Positions 11,497-22,590 are shown, numbered from the stretch's first letter. The stretch is 64,000 bases of DNA from Cephalotrichum gorgonifer (GCA_900312665.1 ONZQ02000003.1:2791728-2855727), one strand, 5' to 3'. The notes: a model not told the origin generated them from the sequence alone. Numbers and translations are program-made.

Positions 11497-12073
11497 GACG
11501 ACCAGTGAAGTAACTGGCGGAGTGCTTCATTGCCGAGGGAGGGTTACATGTCGCTATTATATAAATGGAGATTAAGGTAGTCCTACTCCGTCAAGCGGTA
11601 CAGACCGTTCCTATAAGACATGTAGGACCTGGGATCCCGCGTCCCATCACTGAAAAGCACTGATTTATTAGCAGCCTCATTCCATGAGTATCGATGAACG
11701 GCGAGTTATGGTCTTGGGAGCCTCTATTGCTTGGTATGAGCCATACAAATCTCACGAGAGGGATATTATTTAGAGTCTGTAGATGTAAAGATCGCCTTGG
11801 AGACGATGATGTCGTGTTGTGATGATCGCGGCAAATGGAGCCTTCACGAAGGAGGGAAGCAGATTCCTTTCGGCACTACGTAGTATTCCCATTCCGATGG
11901 TGTAAAACGTAAAATGTAATTCCCTAACCGGCACACTAGCCCTAGTTCTCCTCATTACACGTCATCGTCACTCTCATCAAACAAGAGCGGTTCATCGCGG
12001 CTAAGTCAGAATTTCCGAAATAAAGAACCTGTCCTGGGTCCTATGCGCCCCCGCCCTCGCCATCGGACTCGTC

Positions 12074-13759
12074 CTAAACTTCATCCTCGGTCTCGTCCCC
12101 GGTCAAAACCCCCTCCTCGTCGGTGTCACTGTTGTCCCACTCCCCCATCGCCTCAGTGCCATCTCCATATCCCCATAGCCAGTCTTCTACAGTGTCGCCT
12201 TCCTCCCGAACGGGAAGAGCCACAGCGATATCGCCGGACTCGTCTTCGCTATCCCAATCCGAGAAATACTCGAGCGGCTCGTCCCCCACGGCTGTGGCGC
12301 CACTGTGGTGCCGAAATTCCCATTTATGGGTCTCGACGGCGCACAGTCCATCCGTCCCCCTTGCAAGCCCGCACTCTATCGAGCCCGCCTCAATCTTCTC
12401 CAGTGCGTAGGTGGAGTGTCCCTCCTTCGGCTCCCGGGCAGGACAACCGTCGTTGGGGCGGGGCTCGACTATATTGTCTGTCGCATCCGACGCGAGGGTG
12501 GCCTGTGCTCTCCTGATTCCGGGACTGACATTCGTAGAGAACGTGTTGAACAACCGACCGGGCTGTAGCTGCTCAAGTGCTTCCCCAGTCGATCCCCCCC
12601 TGTCATTCACAAAGGCGAGGAGCTCCTGCTCATCCACCCAGGCAGCCCTGTCATGTGCAAAGGCGATGACACGGAACGAGGTTAGGCTCAGCCCCGGTAC
12701 CCCCGCTATCCCCTCAAGCGTGTCACGGTGGATCCCGCACTCGTGTAGGGTAAGGTGGCGCAGTGTGGGGGCGTTCGCCTCGAGAAGGGCCAGGAAAGCA
12801 TCGTCGTGAGGCTCCATAATAAACCGAACGAGCTCGAGGCTCGTGAGCTTAGGCCAGTGGCGCGTCGGTTTCGTGCCAAAGAAAGCGGACATGGTATTCC
12901 GGAAGAGTTGGATCGCCCTCGGTTGTGTGGGCAGAGACCGGTCCAGGCAGATCCTCAGGTATTTCACGTTAGTGGCGCGCCGCAGGCACGCGATGAAGTC
13001 GTCGCAATCTGGTATCCAGTTGAGACACAGGTTGATGTGCGTCAATTTCTCGAACACGGGAGACTTTGAGTCTGTGAAGTTGAAGATGCCAGATCGTGTC
13101 GTGTTATCGATGAAGTGTAGCCGTCGAATGCGGGATGATTCCCGTGTCATCGCCGGCGTTAGGAAGTTGCAGAATCCGGGGTTGACCGAATGCCGGGTAT
13201 ATCCAGGACCAGTGAGGCCTGGCGCCCTGTAGAAGATCTGCGCGGTGAAGACGTAGGGTCCATCGCATAGGACATAGTCCGGAGGCATGGGTCTCGAAAT
13301 GAAGCTCTCGAGGTTAGGCATGGCGTCGATAGCGAAGAGGAACTTCCGCTTGAGAGCATCAAGTGCGTCCACGTCCATCTCGGGCGTCAGCCAAAAGAGA
13401 TCGGCGGCCAGAGGGGCCAGTTCGTGAATGGTGGCGTAGCTATCCTCATCCATATCCTTCGGGCACCAACAACCCTCCTCCATGCCCTGACTGTGACATA
13501 GTATCTTCTCGTCCTCCAATAACTCGGACCAGACGAGTTCCTTTACACACTCTGCTAGATGTGGCCGGGAGGCGATGTCGAGGAATGTATCCCAGTCCTT
13601 CTTCGTCTTGGAAACGCATATTCGCTCGAAGACCACCGGCGTCGAAATGTTGCACAGAGCCTGGCTCGTAAGTCTCCAGGCCTTGTAGTCCTCGGTCTCG
13701 AAGTCGTCATCTTGCAGGATCTTGGTGAGGATTTCGCGTGGCAGCTCAAGTAGGGCCAT
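12074..13759 (-). CDS. F-box protein with leucine-rich-like repeats
   Basis: Intronless, 561 aa, ATG at 13759. The N-terminus MALLELPREILTKILQDDD followed by WRLTSQALCNISTPVVFERI is a clear F-box (LPxEILxxI ... RLxSxxxxxxxxPxLF) that would bind Skp1 in an SCF ubiquitin ligase. The middle (about residues 200-380) has irregular leucine-rich segments such as FEKLTHINLCLNWI, VKYLRICLDRSLP, LTSLELVRFIM and LRHLTLHECGI, probably the target-binding surface. The last about 90 residues are strongly acidic (DWDSEDESGD, DNSDTDEEGV), an uncommon tail for this group. The target is unknown. Its start lies about 680 bp from the tannase stop on the same strand. Confidence 0.85.
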   Translation of the reverse strand: MALLELPREILTKILQDDDFETEDYKAWRLTSQALCNISTPVVFERICVSKTKKDWDTFLDIASRPHLAECVKELVWSELLEDEKILCHSQGMEEGCWCPKDMDEDSYATIHELAPLAADLFWLTPEMDVDALDALKRKFLFAIDAMPNLESFISRPMPPDYVLCDGPYVFTAQIFYRAPGLTGPGYTRHSVNPGFCNFLTPAMTRESSRIRRLHFIDNTTRSGIFNFTDSKSPVFEKLTHINLCLNWIPDCDDFIACLRRATNVKYLRICLDRSLPTQPRAIQLFRNTMSAFFGTKPTRHWPKLTSLELVRFIMEPHDDAFLALLEANAPTLRHLTLHECGIHRDTLEGIAGVPGLSLTSFRVIAFAHDRAAWVDEQELLAFVNDRGGSTGEALEQLQPGRLFNTFSTNVSPGIRRAQATLASDATDNIVEPRPNDGCPAREPKEGHSTYALEKIEAGSIECGLARGTDGLCAVETHKWEFRHHSGATAVGDEPLEYFSDWDSEDESGDIAVALPVREEGDTVEDWLWGYGDGTEAMGEWDNSDTDEEGVLTGDETEDEV

Positions 13760-14439
13760 CTTATCCTGACGGCATGGATCACCCCCGCGCGGGGCGGAGG
13801 GGTGAAGTAAGAGAAGCCGCCCGGGTCCAAGGAGAGTGAAAAGTAGGTAGGAAAGAGAAATAGGACTAGATGATTTTACCTATTCTCTATCGGGGTCCGC
13901 TTTTTTTTCCGTGTTTATGCATCAGCTAAGTGATGGGGTGTATTAAGAGGTCCAAATGAAGCTCCAACTGATGGTGCGAGCGTGATTTATAGTCGGGAGA
14001 ATTTCGGTTTTACATTGTACTAGGCAGCAGCGGGGTTCAATACAATTAACCATTCACTTAACTATTGGAAAGTCTTTCTCCAACTTAAATTCAAGTGTGT
14101 GGTTGCTGCTTCCAGCTGCGCTCAAAGATCTGCCTTTTTTTCCTTGGGCGACGTGACACCTGAGCTGAATCGACAAACTACTATGGTAAGACAACCTACC
14201 AAACCGCGGCTCTCACCTGCCTCCTTGGCTGATTTTGAGAAATTAGGTTGCCTACCATGTAGTGTCAGGAGTTGGCACGCGATTGCTGAAGGGTCCTGTC
14301 CTCTGTCTTAGTAGCAATGTGTTGTATGGCCGGAGGCCACGGTCTCCTTCCGTATGGATCCGAACATGCTCCTGTCAACCTAAGTCTTCAATTCTGTCAA
14401 CCCCATATCCACCCGATCCCACAACAGAACTACCCACAA

Positions 14440-16017
14440 CTATTTACACTCCCAGCTATCCGCAGAATTGGGATCCCCCTCGCCCTTGTACATGTTCCTC
14501 AACGGATACCGACAATGCCTCCTCTGGAACTTGACCTCCCGCCCTTCCCCGAACGCAGTCCCCAGCACATGCTCCGGTGCAACCCCCTCTTCGACCCACT
14601 TCACAATAGCAGCAAGAACATTCTCATCTGCCCCCTCCCCGGCAAGAGTCCTAAGGTCGCTCCCTATATACGACGCCCCGGTCCCGCCCGCGCAGTGACT
14701 CATGCCCGAGATCCTGAAGAATCGATAAAACTCGTTCAGCTCCGCAGGCGGGAGCCCCATCGTCCGCGCCACGTGCTCGTAGTACCTCCCCGAGTTCTCG
14801 GCGGAAATAACCGGGTCTTGGAGGCCGTGGTAATGCAGGATCTTCACGCCCGCGTCCCTTGAGCCCGAGAGATCCCCGTTGAAGCCTTCTAGCCCGAAGA
14901 CCTCGGCGCCCCGCTTTTTGGAGGCCTCGATGTCGGCCATCACCGGCGGCCCGGTCCACGAAGGGTCGTTGTAGACGACGTAGCGGAACCAGTCGAGGAC
15001 GTAGGCGCCTTCTAGACTTCCCTTCCACATGATCCTCGAGGAGTCCGTGCCGGGCTGGTGGCGGGAGTAGATCATGTTTCCTTCGGAGTCGTAGAGGGGA
15101 GAAAGGACGCCGCGGACGGTCTCGGCTTGTGGCCCTGTGAGGCAGAGGGACGTTGTGTTGGAGCTTCCGCACAGGAGGCCTTCGGGGATGTAGTTGCAGA
15201 GATCCGTGTGTTCCAGGATTCCATCCTCGTACCCGTCGAGCCAGTCGCACTGCCTGAAGACATCCTTCATCACCACAGCCCAAAGCTCGGGAGATAAGAA
15301 AGTAGGCGACCCAGGCGGGCCGGTGATGGTGGTGAGGTGGCCAGACCAAGACTGTAACGCACTGAGAGCAAACGCCGGTGCCCCGGCCACAATCCCGTCG
15401 AAATCATCCGGAAACTCCTGCGCCTCCACAAACCCCTGCCGGCCACCCGTCGAGCAGCCTAGGTAATACGACTTGTCGTGACTTTTCTTATAATACGCTT
15501 CGCTCACCTCCCTCACAAGTCCCGCCGCGGTATGCACCGACCGCCAGGCATAGTCCTCCAAGATACCGGCGTCGGCAAGATCCTTGCCCTGGTTCCCAAC
15601 GTGCCCGTTGTCCGTCCCCACGACGGCGAAGCCCCTCTGCGCGCCGTAGAGGAGGTTGGAGTGCGCGATGCAGCCACCCAGACCACCGTTACCGACCGTC
15701 AACACACGGCCTGTCCAGTCGGACGGGAGCCAGACCTCGGAGGTCACGGCGCTCGTGGAGCCCGTGGTGGTGGTAATGCCCACTCGGCAGAAGTCAAAAT
15801 CGATGGCACTATTGAAGGGATCGCATGTCTCGTGGGACTGCGGGACGGTGAGGTTCCGCCCAGCCGAGATTAACTCCGCGAAGTCGATGTGGGAGTCGCT
15901 GGAGAGGCGACGGGCGAGGGTGTGAACTAATGAGGTGCATTGGCCCGGGGACGCCGCCAGACATTGGCCTGTATATGCGAGGGCCGGGAGGATGAAAGTC
16001 GAATTAAGGGATTTCAT
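14440..16017 (-). CDS. Secreted tannase / feruloyl esterase family hydrolase
   Basis: Intronless, 525 aa, with an N-terminal signal segment (MKSLNSTFILPALAYTG). It is an alpha/beta hydrolase of the fungal tannase and type B feruloyl esterase family. The nucleophile motif is Cys188-Ser189-Thr-Gly-Gly (GCSTGGRQG), the acid Asp401 (YHGLQDPVIS) and the base His441-Cys442 (GMSHCAGG). This is the family's CS-D-HC arrangement, with a disulfide tying Ser and His together. A lid-domain calcium loop is visible at about 258-266 (DWLDGYEDG). Expected role: hydrolysis of ferulic or gallic esters in plant walls and tannins outside the cell. Sequence does not decide between tannase and feruloyl esterase. 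It fits functionally with the GH43 about 5 kb away. Confidence 0.92.
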   Translation of the reverse strand: MKSLNSTFILPALAYTGQCLAASPGQCTSLVHTLARRLSSDSHIDFAELISAGRNLTVPQSHETCDPFNSAIDFDFCRVGITTTTGSTSAVTSEVWLPSDWTGRVLTVGNGGLGGCIAHSNLLYGAQRGFAVVGTDNGHVGNQGKDLADAGILEDYAWRSVHTAAGLVREVSEAYYKKSHDKSYYLGCSTGGRQGFVEAQEFPDDFDGIVAGAPAFALSALQSWSGHLTTITGPPGSPTFLSPELWAVVMKDVFRQCDWLDGYEDGILEHTDLCNYIPEGLLCGSSNTTSLCLTGPQAETVRGVLSPLYDSEGNMIYSRHQPGTDSSRIMWKGSLEGAYVLDWFRYVVYNDPSWTGPPVMADIEASKKRGAEVFGLEGFNGDLSGSRDAGVKILHYHGLQDPVISAENSGRYYEHVARTMGLPPAELNEFYRFFRISGMSHCAGGTGASYIGSDLRTLAGEGADENVLAAIVKWVEEGVAPEHVLGTAFGEGREVKFQRRHCRYPLRNMYKGEGDPNSADSWECK

Positions 16018-16053
16018 GATGATGGCTGGAGACCCGCGATGTCAAGGCAAAGA

Positions 16054-16062
16054 TTTATAAAA
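16054..16062 (-). promoter_or_regulatory. TATA-like element of the tannase/feruloyl esterase gene
   Basis: TTTATAAAA on the plus strand (TTTTATAAA on minus) lies about 40 bp before the ATG at 16017. The distance fits a very short leader. Its use is inferred. Confidence 0.3.
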
Positions 16063-16531
16063 CCCATGGCATTGTAAACATCACGGTCCGCATATGGGTT
16101 GGTATCTCTCCTTAATATACGTAATTTGATTTAATTACAATACCTACGTCTAAGTTGAACACCCATGTTGAGCTGAACATCGTGTCCAAGTGCCGAGGTC
16201 TTCTTCCCCGCTTGCGCGAGCTACTCCCAATCCAATGTGGGGTTCGGCACTTAAAAGGCGGGGGATATGGGGTGGAACCCAGTGGACACCAATACAACCT
16301 CGCTTCGGAGGTTTACCGAGTTCGGAAAGAGACTACTCGGTTTCTCGGGGAAACTCTCGTGGCGGTAGATCAACACTCGGTGTCAATGGCAGTGCTTCAG
16401 TACGAAGTCAAGGTCTCCACTTTTTTCATCTCCTATTTCCCTCCTATTCCCTCCATAAACATACAGAATGTTCCTCCTTGACCTATCAGTATAGAAGCAT
16501 CCAACGTCGTACAAATTCGATATCTCGAGAC

Positions 16532-18262
16532 TTAGAGGTCGTTCTGCAATCGTCCCAGGGAGTTCAGGAGGACGGCGGATATATTTTCGGCGCCGGGAGC
16601 TGGATGACTGCCCGTGGTATGGCACTCCGCGTAAAGAAGAGCCAAGCCCATCTCCGCTTTGTTTTGTTCGCACTCCATCCCAGCAAAGTCCATGGCCTCC
16701 TCCACTAAAGCATCCGACAAAAACATGCTTCGGTCAGGGTCGGGCGCATAGCCTGGGCCGAAAACTCTATAAGCTTGGTAGAGAAGGCTCCGTCGATGCA
16801 GCATGCGCTCCCAAAGGACTCTCACTTTCTCTGAGTCTTCCTGCGGGTATTGTCTCATCCAAATATCCGTTGCTCTCTGATGAAGGCTTAACAGCTTTTG
16901 ATCTGACTCGAATCTGTACGTCACCGCACTGGTTCCGATATCAATTCCGTCTGTCATCTCGACTTGGACGACTGCTCCGAGAATAAGAGGCTCTCCTTTG
17001 GATAGTCTGAATAGGCAGTCGTTGAAGAACACCCTCCATCCCCTGTGCCCAGAGTGTCGTGCAAGGAGGATATGAAGACCACATCGAGCGTAGTCATGTA
17101 TGTCGGAACAGGAGAACCCGCATTGCTCCATGGTCCTTGCGACGAGAAGAGCGATATTCCTTGGGGGTGACTCCATTAGACGTTCCCGTATATTCCTTAG
17201 AAAGTCCGCATGGCCGGGGTACATCAGAGGGGGCCGTGGTGTGGTGAAGAAGGGAGTCGGCCATTTTCTCTCAGCGCTCGGGATCTCCTCATTATGAGAA
17301 TCTTCCACTTTTTCCTCTTCAAGGATATCCAGGTCGGCATATGAGAAATCCAACTGCTGTCCACGGTATTGCGTGGAGTTCTCCCAAGAGTCGACCTTTC
17401 GCTGCAAATCTGCCAGAATATCGCGTTCAATCTGCAACTTCCGCTCACTCCTCAGTAAGCTTTCGTCGATAGGTTCCCCTAAAAGATCCTCTCGAAGAAC
17501 TACTACGTTCTTGTGATGAGTGAATGACGCGAAGCACAACTCCGATATACACCAGGCTCTCTCCATGTAGTCATCGCCATTGTTCCTGATGCTGACGATG
17601 AAGTCGCAAGAACCAATCAAGGATGGAAGTTTCCGAAGCCCTTCTTTGAAAATGGCGCGTTCCTCCGTCGTTCTGTTATCGACCCCAGAGGCACTCTTCT
17701 GCGGCAAGCACATGAAGTCCAGCCAGATACCAATTCGAGATAGAATGGAAGAGTTGATGGTGCCCCCTTCCTCGGCTATCTTGCTTAGGATACAGGCTGC
17801 TTGTAGGTATCCGTGAATTTTCAGTGTCTTGACATCCTTGGTCCTATCATCCAATGGCAGATGATAGACTGCTGCGAGAGTTTTGATGGCGTTCAGGAGG
17901 AAGCGGATTGCCTTGAGCTGCTCGCCATCTGGATCCGGATCGGTAGGTGAGTTCCAGCGATGGGAGATGAAAAGGATACATAGAGGCACTTCTTTATACT
18001 CATACGCGGCCGAGCTCATCTCTTGAAACCGCCGCATACGCCCAAGTTCCAACACCTTTTCCGCATCAAGTATGGCGGACACTCTGCATACCCCATCTCG
18101 CCCAAGTCTTTGTATGTATTCGCTAGCGCCGTCACGTACGTCGTCCGGTGATGTCAAAGACCTGGTGCGAAATAGTATGGCGCACAATAAGGGGACGGCG
18201 AGCTTGATCAATGATTTAAAAATCGACCAGGAGATGTCCAGAATCCACCATATCAACGCCAT
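16532..18262 (-). CDS. Membrane-anchored protein with TIR-like domain
   Basis: Intronless, 576 aa. Residues about 4-31 (MALIWWILDISWSIF ... AVPLLCAILF) form an N-terminal membrane anchor. Residues about 94-250 resemble a TIR-like fold: strand CILFISHRW (97-103), strand IWLDFMCLPQK (179-189), helix TTEERAIFKEGLRKL, strand CDFIVSI and then RAWCISEL (235-242). In TIR NADases the WCxxEL glutamate is catalytic, and the equivalent here would be Glu241. A coiled segment (about 268-300) and a C-terminal domain without recognised motifs follow. The family resemblance is by eye only. NAD hydrolysis, cell-death or incompatibility roles are hypotheses. It is divergently placed to the membrane-protein gene at 18988, with about 725 bp between starts. 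Confidence 0.7.
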   Translation of the reverse strand: MALIWWILDISWSIFKSLIKLAVPLLCAILFRTRSLTSPDDVRDGASEYIQRLGRDGVCRVSAILDAEKVLELGRMRRFQEMSSAAYEYKEVPLCILFISHRWNSPTDPDPDGEQLKAIRFLLNAIKTLAAVYHLPLDDRTKDVKTLKIHGYLQAACILSKIAEEGGTINSSILSRIGIWLDFMCLPQKSASGVDNRTTEERAIFKEGLRKLPSLIGSCDFIVSIRNNGDDYMERAWCISELCFASFTHHKNVVVLREDLLGEPIDESLLRSERKLQIERDILADLQRKVDSWENSTQYRGQQLDFSYADLDILEEEKVEDSHNEEIPSAERKWPTPFFTTPRPPLMYPGHADFLRNIRERLMESPPRNIALLVARTMEQCGFSCSDIHDYARCGLHILLARHSGHRGWRVFFNDCLFRLSKGEPLILGAVVQVEMTDGIDIGTSAVTYRFESDQKLLSLHQRATDIWMRQYPQEDSEKVRVLWERMLHRRSLLYQAYRVFGPGYAPDPDRSMFLSDALVEEAMDFAGMECEQNKAEMGLALLYAECHTTGSHPAPGAENISAVLLNSLGRLQNDL

Positions 18263-18987
18263 AGTGTAAGTCCGATCGGCCTAGGAGGCAAGGTGCAAGG
18301 GGAAGGAAATTTCTGTCCTAATCCGACTCTTTTTTTTTCGGCTCTTAGCGCAGTGAGCACCAGAAGGTGGGAAACGAGATGCAACCAGAAAACTTCTGTC
18401 GGATGTTAACGATAAGCAACTTTCGGGACGAAGATGCTGGTAAAACCTACCACTTGTACTACCTTCATTACACGTCAACGATAAGGAGGACCGTACTGTG
18501 GTGCCAGAACCGGCCTTTGTTCTACTACTCACGTTCCAAATCAGATCAGGAGTAGAGGGCGCAAGATGTGGCGCCCTCGTGGCGGAACTTTCGCAGTGCT
18601 GAGTCGGGGGAGCCACCCATGGGTGGCGAAAGTGGCTTGCAAGGGAGAATACGAGAATTGAAGATGTGTGACAAGGTTTATTTCAATCGCGTTATTAGCA
18701 CGATACTCGCGTTAAAATACTCGATAAGGCGAGCCCGACCTCATATGCAATTCCTGGCTTTGGACATCCAAGGAGGACACACAACGGCTATACGAGGGGT
18801 ATCCTGTGCGGATGTTAATCAGTCTAGGATTCTCAGGAAAAGCTTCCTTTCCGCAAAGGCCCAAGTCCAACCATCTAAACCATCACGACAGACCCAAGCT
18901 GGTCAATAGATTGATGTACTCTATGAGTCCTGAGCTCTTGATCCTATCCTTCTAATTGCAACCGGCTCAAGCTCACCGCTCCAGGGT

Positions 18988-20365
18988 ATGGCTCCTGCTA
19001 TACTCCCGGCTATTCGCCGCCACTTCGACCCTGGCGTCCCCTCAGGGGATTTTTCTTCGCAGTGGGAGTATCCGACTGACGTGTTCTCCGTACTCCTCAT
19101 CCTTGGCGGTGATGTGGTCGGCCGAGCGCTTGCACAGCTCGTCGGATCTCGAGTCACACCGGTGGCCTTTTCGTTTGGTACGACTTTCAGAGGGTGTTTT
19201 AATACGAGCTCACCTTCTCTCAAAATTATCTTACACTAATGTCTCTCTCCTTTTTGGCACTCTAGGGTGGGTCGCCTACGCTGTCCAGACCGTCCTGTCC
19301 GTGATTGGTGAGAAGAAACTCATCGCCGATCCCGACTATGCTTGCAAGGTCATCAATGGGCGAACCGGGTACGTCCGGGACAATTCCAGCTGGGTAATCG
19401 GCCGCGTCGTGCGGGATTTCGATAGTTGGATGCATGACAGCAAGCGGGGTGCAGAAATCCGGACTCATCTCCAACAAATGCTCGCAAAACGGTGGGAGAG
19501 GGATAGACGCGCAGCAGAGGATAAGAAGCGCGGTTCAGGGGAGGATGTCCCTAGGCCGTCAAGGGCAGGGCTCCTCGTCTCTGTCTTTACGGCGGATCGC
19601 GCGGAGCCGGGGCACCCGGACTGTGACTGGGTTTATATCCTCGGTTTCCCGGTCGCCATTCTCCAGCTTGGAGTTGCGGCCATACCATGTGGCCTGTTCG
19701 GCGACTGGAGCATCCTCCTCGTCACTGCGGCAGGTATCCTCCTCGCATTCGGAACCGGCGGAATTGGACAGTGGACCGAGGAGAAGTGGGCGTGCCGACG
19801 CAACTCCAACAAGACCGTCATACTTACAAGGGGAAACGGCAGTCAGCATGCCATCGTGATTATTGGGGACGGCAAGGGACTTGATCTCGAGGACCTTGCT
19901 GCTGGGCCTAGCGGAGTGGCTGCTTCGACACCATATACAACAATAGTCACGGTCACTATTCTAGCGGTACTCTGGATTCTCCTCCTCATCACTGCCGCTG
20001 GTATAAAGCAGAATACTTGGTTTCTCATTGCGGTGGGCGCCATCGGGATCGTTCAGAATATCCTGGTTGCAGGGTGGCCTCGTAGTCCCGAGGCCTTCGG
20101 GATACCTCTAAGAGAAGAGAAGCACGTTTTCGGAGAGCAAAAGGTTATGGACACGCTCTTTGCGGTGGAGGACAAGTATCCGCGCGTGGGTAGGAGCATG
20201 CTGGACACCTTTTTCCCTGGAAAATTGCTCCCTGAAGAGGAGGAGAGGTGGTGTAAGTTTGACAAAAGAGGGGATGCTCATGACGATTCTGCTCGGGGCA
20301 ATATCCGTGGAGCGGCTGGACGAGATGAGAGACGACCAGGATGTCTGTGGCGGCTCTGTGCCTAA
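18988..20365 (+). CDS. Conserved fungal multi-pass membrane protein of unknown function
   Basis: Two exons, join(18988..19177, 19266..20365), 429 aa. The splice joins VAFSFG to WVAYAVQTVLSVIG in frame (GTACGA donor at 19178, CTCTAG acceptor ending at 19265). Reading through the upstream frame instead gives a poor N-terminus. Segments seen: DVFSVLLILGGDVVGRALAQL and WVAYAVQTVLSV (N-terminal helices), a soluble charged region (about 110-180), a helical hairpin around GFPVAILQLGVAAIPCGLFG and ILLVTAAGILLAFG, the polar block RRNSNKTVILTRGNGSQHA, then two more helices. I have a memory of this domain order in other ascomycetes but know no function. The C-terminus (WCKFDKRGDA onward) is less certain. 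Head-to-head with the TIR-like gene. Confidence 0.75.
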
Positions 20366-20395
20366 GGTTTTCTAATGAGACTATGAAAATTCTCC

Positions 20396-20421
20396 GGTAA
20401 ACCCAGAGCAAAAATAAGATT
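20396..20421 (+). repeat. Short dispersed repeat, copy 1
   Basis: GGTAAACCCAGAGCAAAAAT and the next bases AAG recur exactly at 29530 (23 identical bases, then AG/GG). This copy lies just past the stop of the membrane-protein gene. Confidence 0.6.
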
Positions 20422-20684
20422 CCCCATGATAGTTTAGATCGTGATCATTTTCCGCCCCCAACAGCCTCCAGCCTTGCTTGCCTTGCCGCCCTCACCCCGT
20501 AGTCTGGACCCGTGTTTTCGGGATTACACGGCGCAAACGGAATTTACGTTGACGGTTCTTACCTCGATTCTTCCTTTACTTAGTTCCGTCCTATTTAGGG
20601 AAATCAAGCGCCTCCGTCCACATACCGTTTCATCCTAAAGCTTCTAGTTCATCTCGTTGAGGACGGCCGAGGAACCTTCGTATC

Positions 20685-21263
20685 TTGCTGTCGAGGTCCG
20701 CAAGCTCTCCGTTGCGGGCATACCATTCCGGCTGCCACTCCGTTCACGCATCCCGGTCGCCTGACTGCATGGCAGCAATGCATCGTTATTGCTTCTACAG
20801 CGCCAGAAGGTCAGTCGGCTACTCGCAGGAGATTGGTACAGACGAGTTCGGAGCTCTCTGCGCCAATGCCTCGTGGTATGGCGAAGTCCCATTGAGTGAG
20901 ATCCCGAACTGTCAGGATCCGGGTCGGAACAGCCAGTCTGCAGCATGCTACTCGTCCGTTCACCGATAATGCCAACGGATTGGCGATGGCGGTGTTGGGA
21001 TGATCCAAGAGCTGGGCAATGGTGTCGTTGGCGTCGGCTGCGTGCCGAAATCATCGTATCACATTGTCACGATTGCAAACTGAAGGAGTTCCACGAGAGC
21101 TGTCAGTCCTCATTGATGGCCCAGGATCCGCCTTGTATTGCAGCTGTTCACCGTTACTGTAGTTCGAGCGGGCTGGGACAAGGTGGTGTTATCACGGGGC
21201 TTGGATCTGATGCGGTTGCTGTTGGCTGCATTTCTCCGGCTACTGATGTTGCAGCAAAGGCTT
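20685..21263 (+). pseudogene. Broken gene of three tandem Cys-rich 'HRYC' modules
   Basis: Three related modules can be read. Module 1 (about 20703-20900) has CHSVHASRSPDC, MAAMHRYC, GYSQEIG and CANASWYGEV. Module 2 (about 20901-21050) has CQDPGRNSQSAAC, SSVHR-stop-C, MIQELGNG and VGVGC. Module 3 (about 21075-21230) has CQSSLMAQDPPC, IAAVHRYC and AVAVGC. The shared pattern is C-x(8-11)-C-x(3-4)-HRYC, then QE(I/L)G and a final Cys. The stop TAA at 20967-20969 falls exactly where modules 1 and 3 have Tyr of HRYC. The frame then changes between modules 2 and 3, with a TGA at about 21081. No signal peptide or start was found. Disulfide-rich repeats like this suggest an extracellular protein. I cannot name the family. 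Confidence 0.6.
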
Positions 21264-21265
21264 AA

Positions 21266-22590
21266 ACCGGTAGTGCTGGCATATTAAATTCAATAGTTCG
21301 GTCGTATAAATGTACACGTAACAGTTAGTACTTTATAACCAACTATCATGACCTGGCCAGGTTAGTGTATGATATCCGAAATAAGCTAAGGTTAAGTTAG
21401 TATAGTATATATATGTTGCTAGCACTTTATGTAGCTCCGAAATCTTTACAAGAAGAGCCAAAATTCACACATCCTAGTACTGTAACCTGGATGGCTTAGC
21501 TGTACTCTTAAATTTCCCTGATATTTCCTTTTAAATAAGGTTTCTAGTCTCTCTCAGAAATCATTGAGACACTAGGATATCTTATACTATTTATGAAATT
21601 TTGTACGATAAGCTGCCTAGATCCCGGCGAATTGATACTAGACCAAAGTATCAGCTCGGCTCTTTCCCCGCGGTAGCCGTCCTATTGCTGTCTGCCTCCT
21701 GGTATCTAGAGTGATACTGACTCACCTCAGGCAAGACTATACAAATCACCAAGCTCCACGCTTACAAGAAGAATGACATTGAGGTAGACAGCAGGCTGAG
21801 GGGTGGAGTCACACTTCCTAGAGCATTCCAGGCTACGATACGTCCCACCAACTCCAGGGAGGTTTGTGGGACGGATAGTTAGCTGGGGCTTGCACAACTT
21901 ACCGATTTCGCCTCCCTGGCTGGGATCTAAAATCACCAACAGGTAAGGCCTGAATTGTCCCAGTGAATGACTTGGTGGTTAAATTCCTCACAGCGGCTGT
22001 ATGAACTTTCAACTTGATATGGAGACTTGATATCTTCCACTCGACGCAATTATCCTGTTGGCGGAGGATCACCTTGACCAACTTGCATGGCAACATGGGC
22101 CCGCCCGTGCATTCTGTTTTGCCTCTAGTGCAACTAGTCAAACACACCCGTGGTGAGGGGCACGTGCAGCAAGCTACAACACCTGATGCCAACTGATGTG
22201 CGGCTATTCGGCTAGTCGCCCCGATCAACCAGGGAGTTGGGCTACCTCGGACCATGGCCTCTGAGAACTCGCTCCCAGAAACCAGCATAATCACTGCTGC
22301 ATATCCACTGGCTCATGAGGCCGTGGGCACTGACCTGTGTAAAGGGACGCAAGGCAGAGGAACACATCAGAAATACGCCGACCCCGCTATGCGATGGCAT
22401 CGGAGAACAATGATACGCGCCCCAACCAGGCCACGATCTCGCGACCCAGTCCACCAGTGGTCGCCAGCGGTAGGATCTACTCCCTGAGTGGATGATCAGG
22501 GACGTAATCTAAATCACATAAGAGCGTAAAGCTACGGAGTGATTGCTTGTGCTCCCATCAATACGTAAGCCAATTCATCAGTTAATTTAA
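21266..22590. other. AT-richer interval without a recognised gene
   Basis: Around 21270-21600 the base composition is clearly richer in A and T, with TA-rich runs such as TATATATAT. No protein-like or splice-linked segments are found. This may be degraded repeat DNA, but no element ends were identified. Confidence 0.35.

Noticed and set aside
18956..19265. Upstream in-frame reading (MQPAQAHRS...) as N-terminus of the membrane protein
   Set aside because: The alternative frame from 18988 spliced at 19177/19266 gives a membrane-helix N-terminus and a canonical 88-nt intron, whereas the read-through lacks hydrophobic helices.
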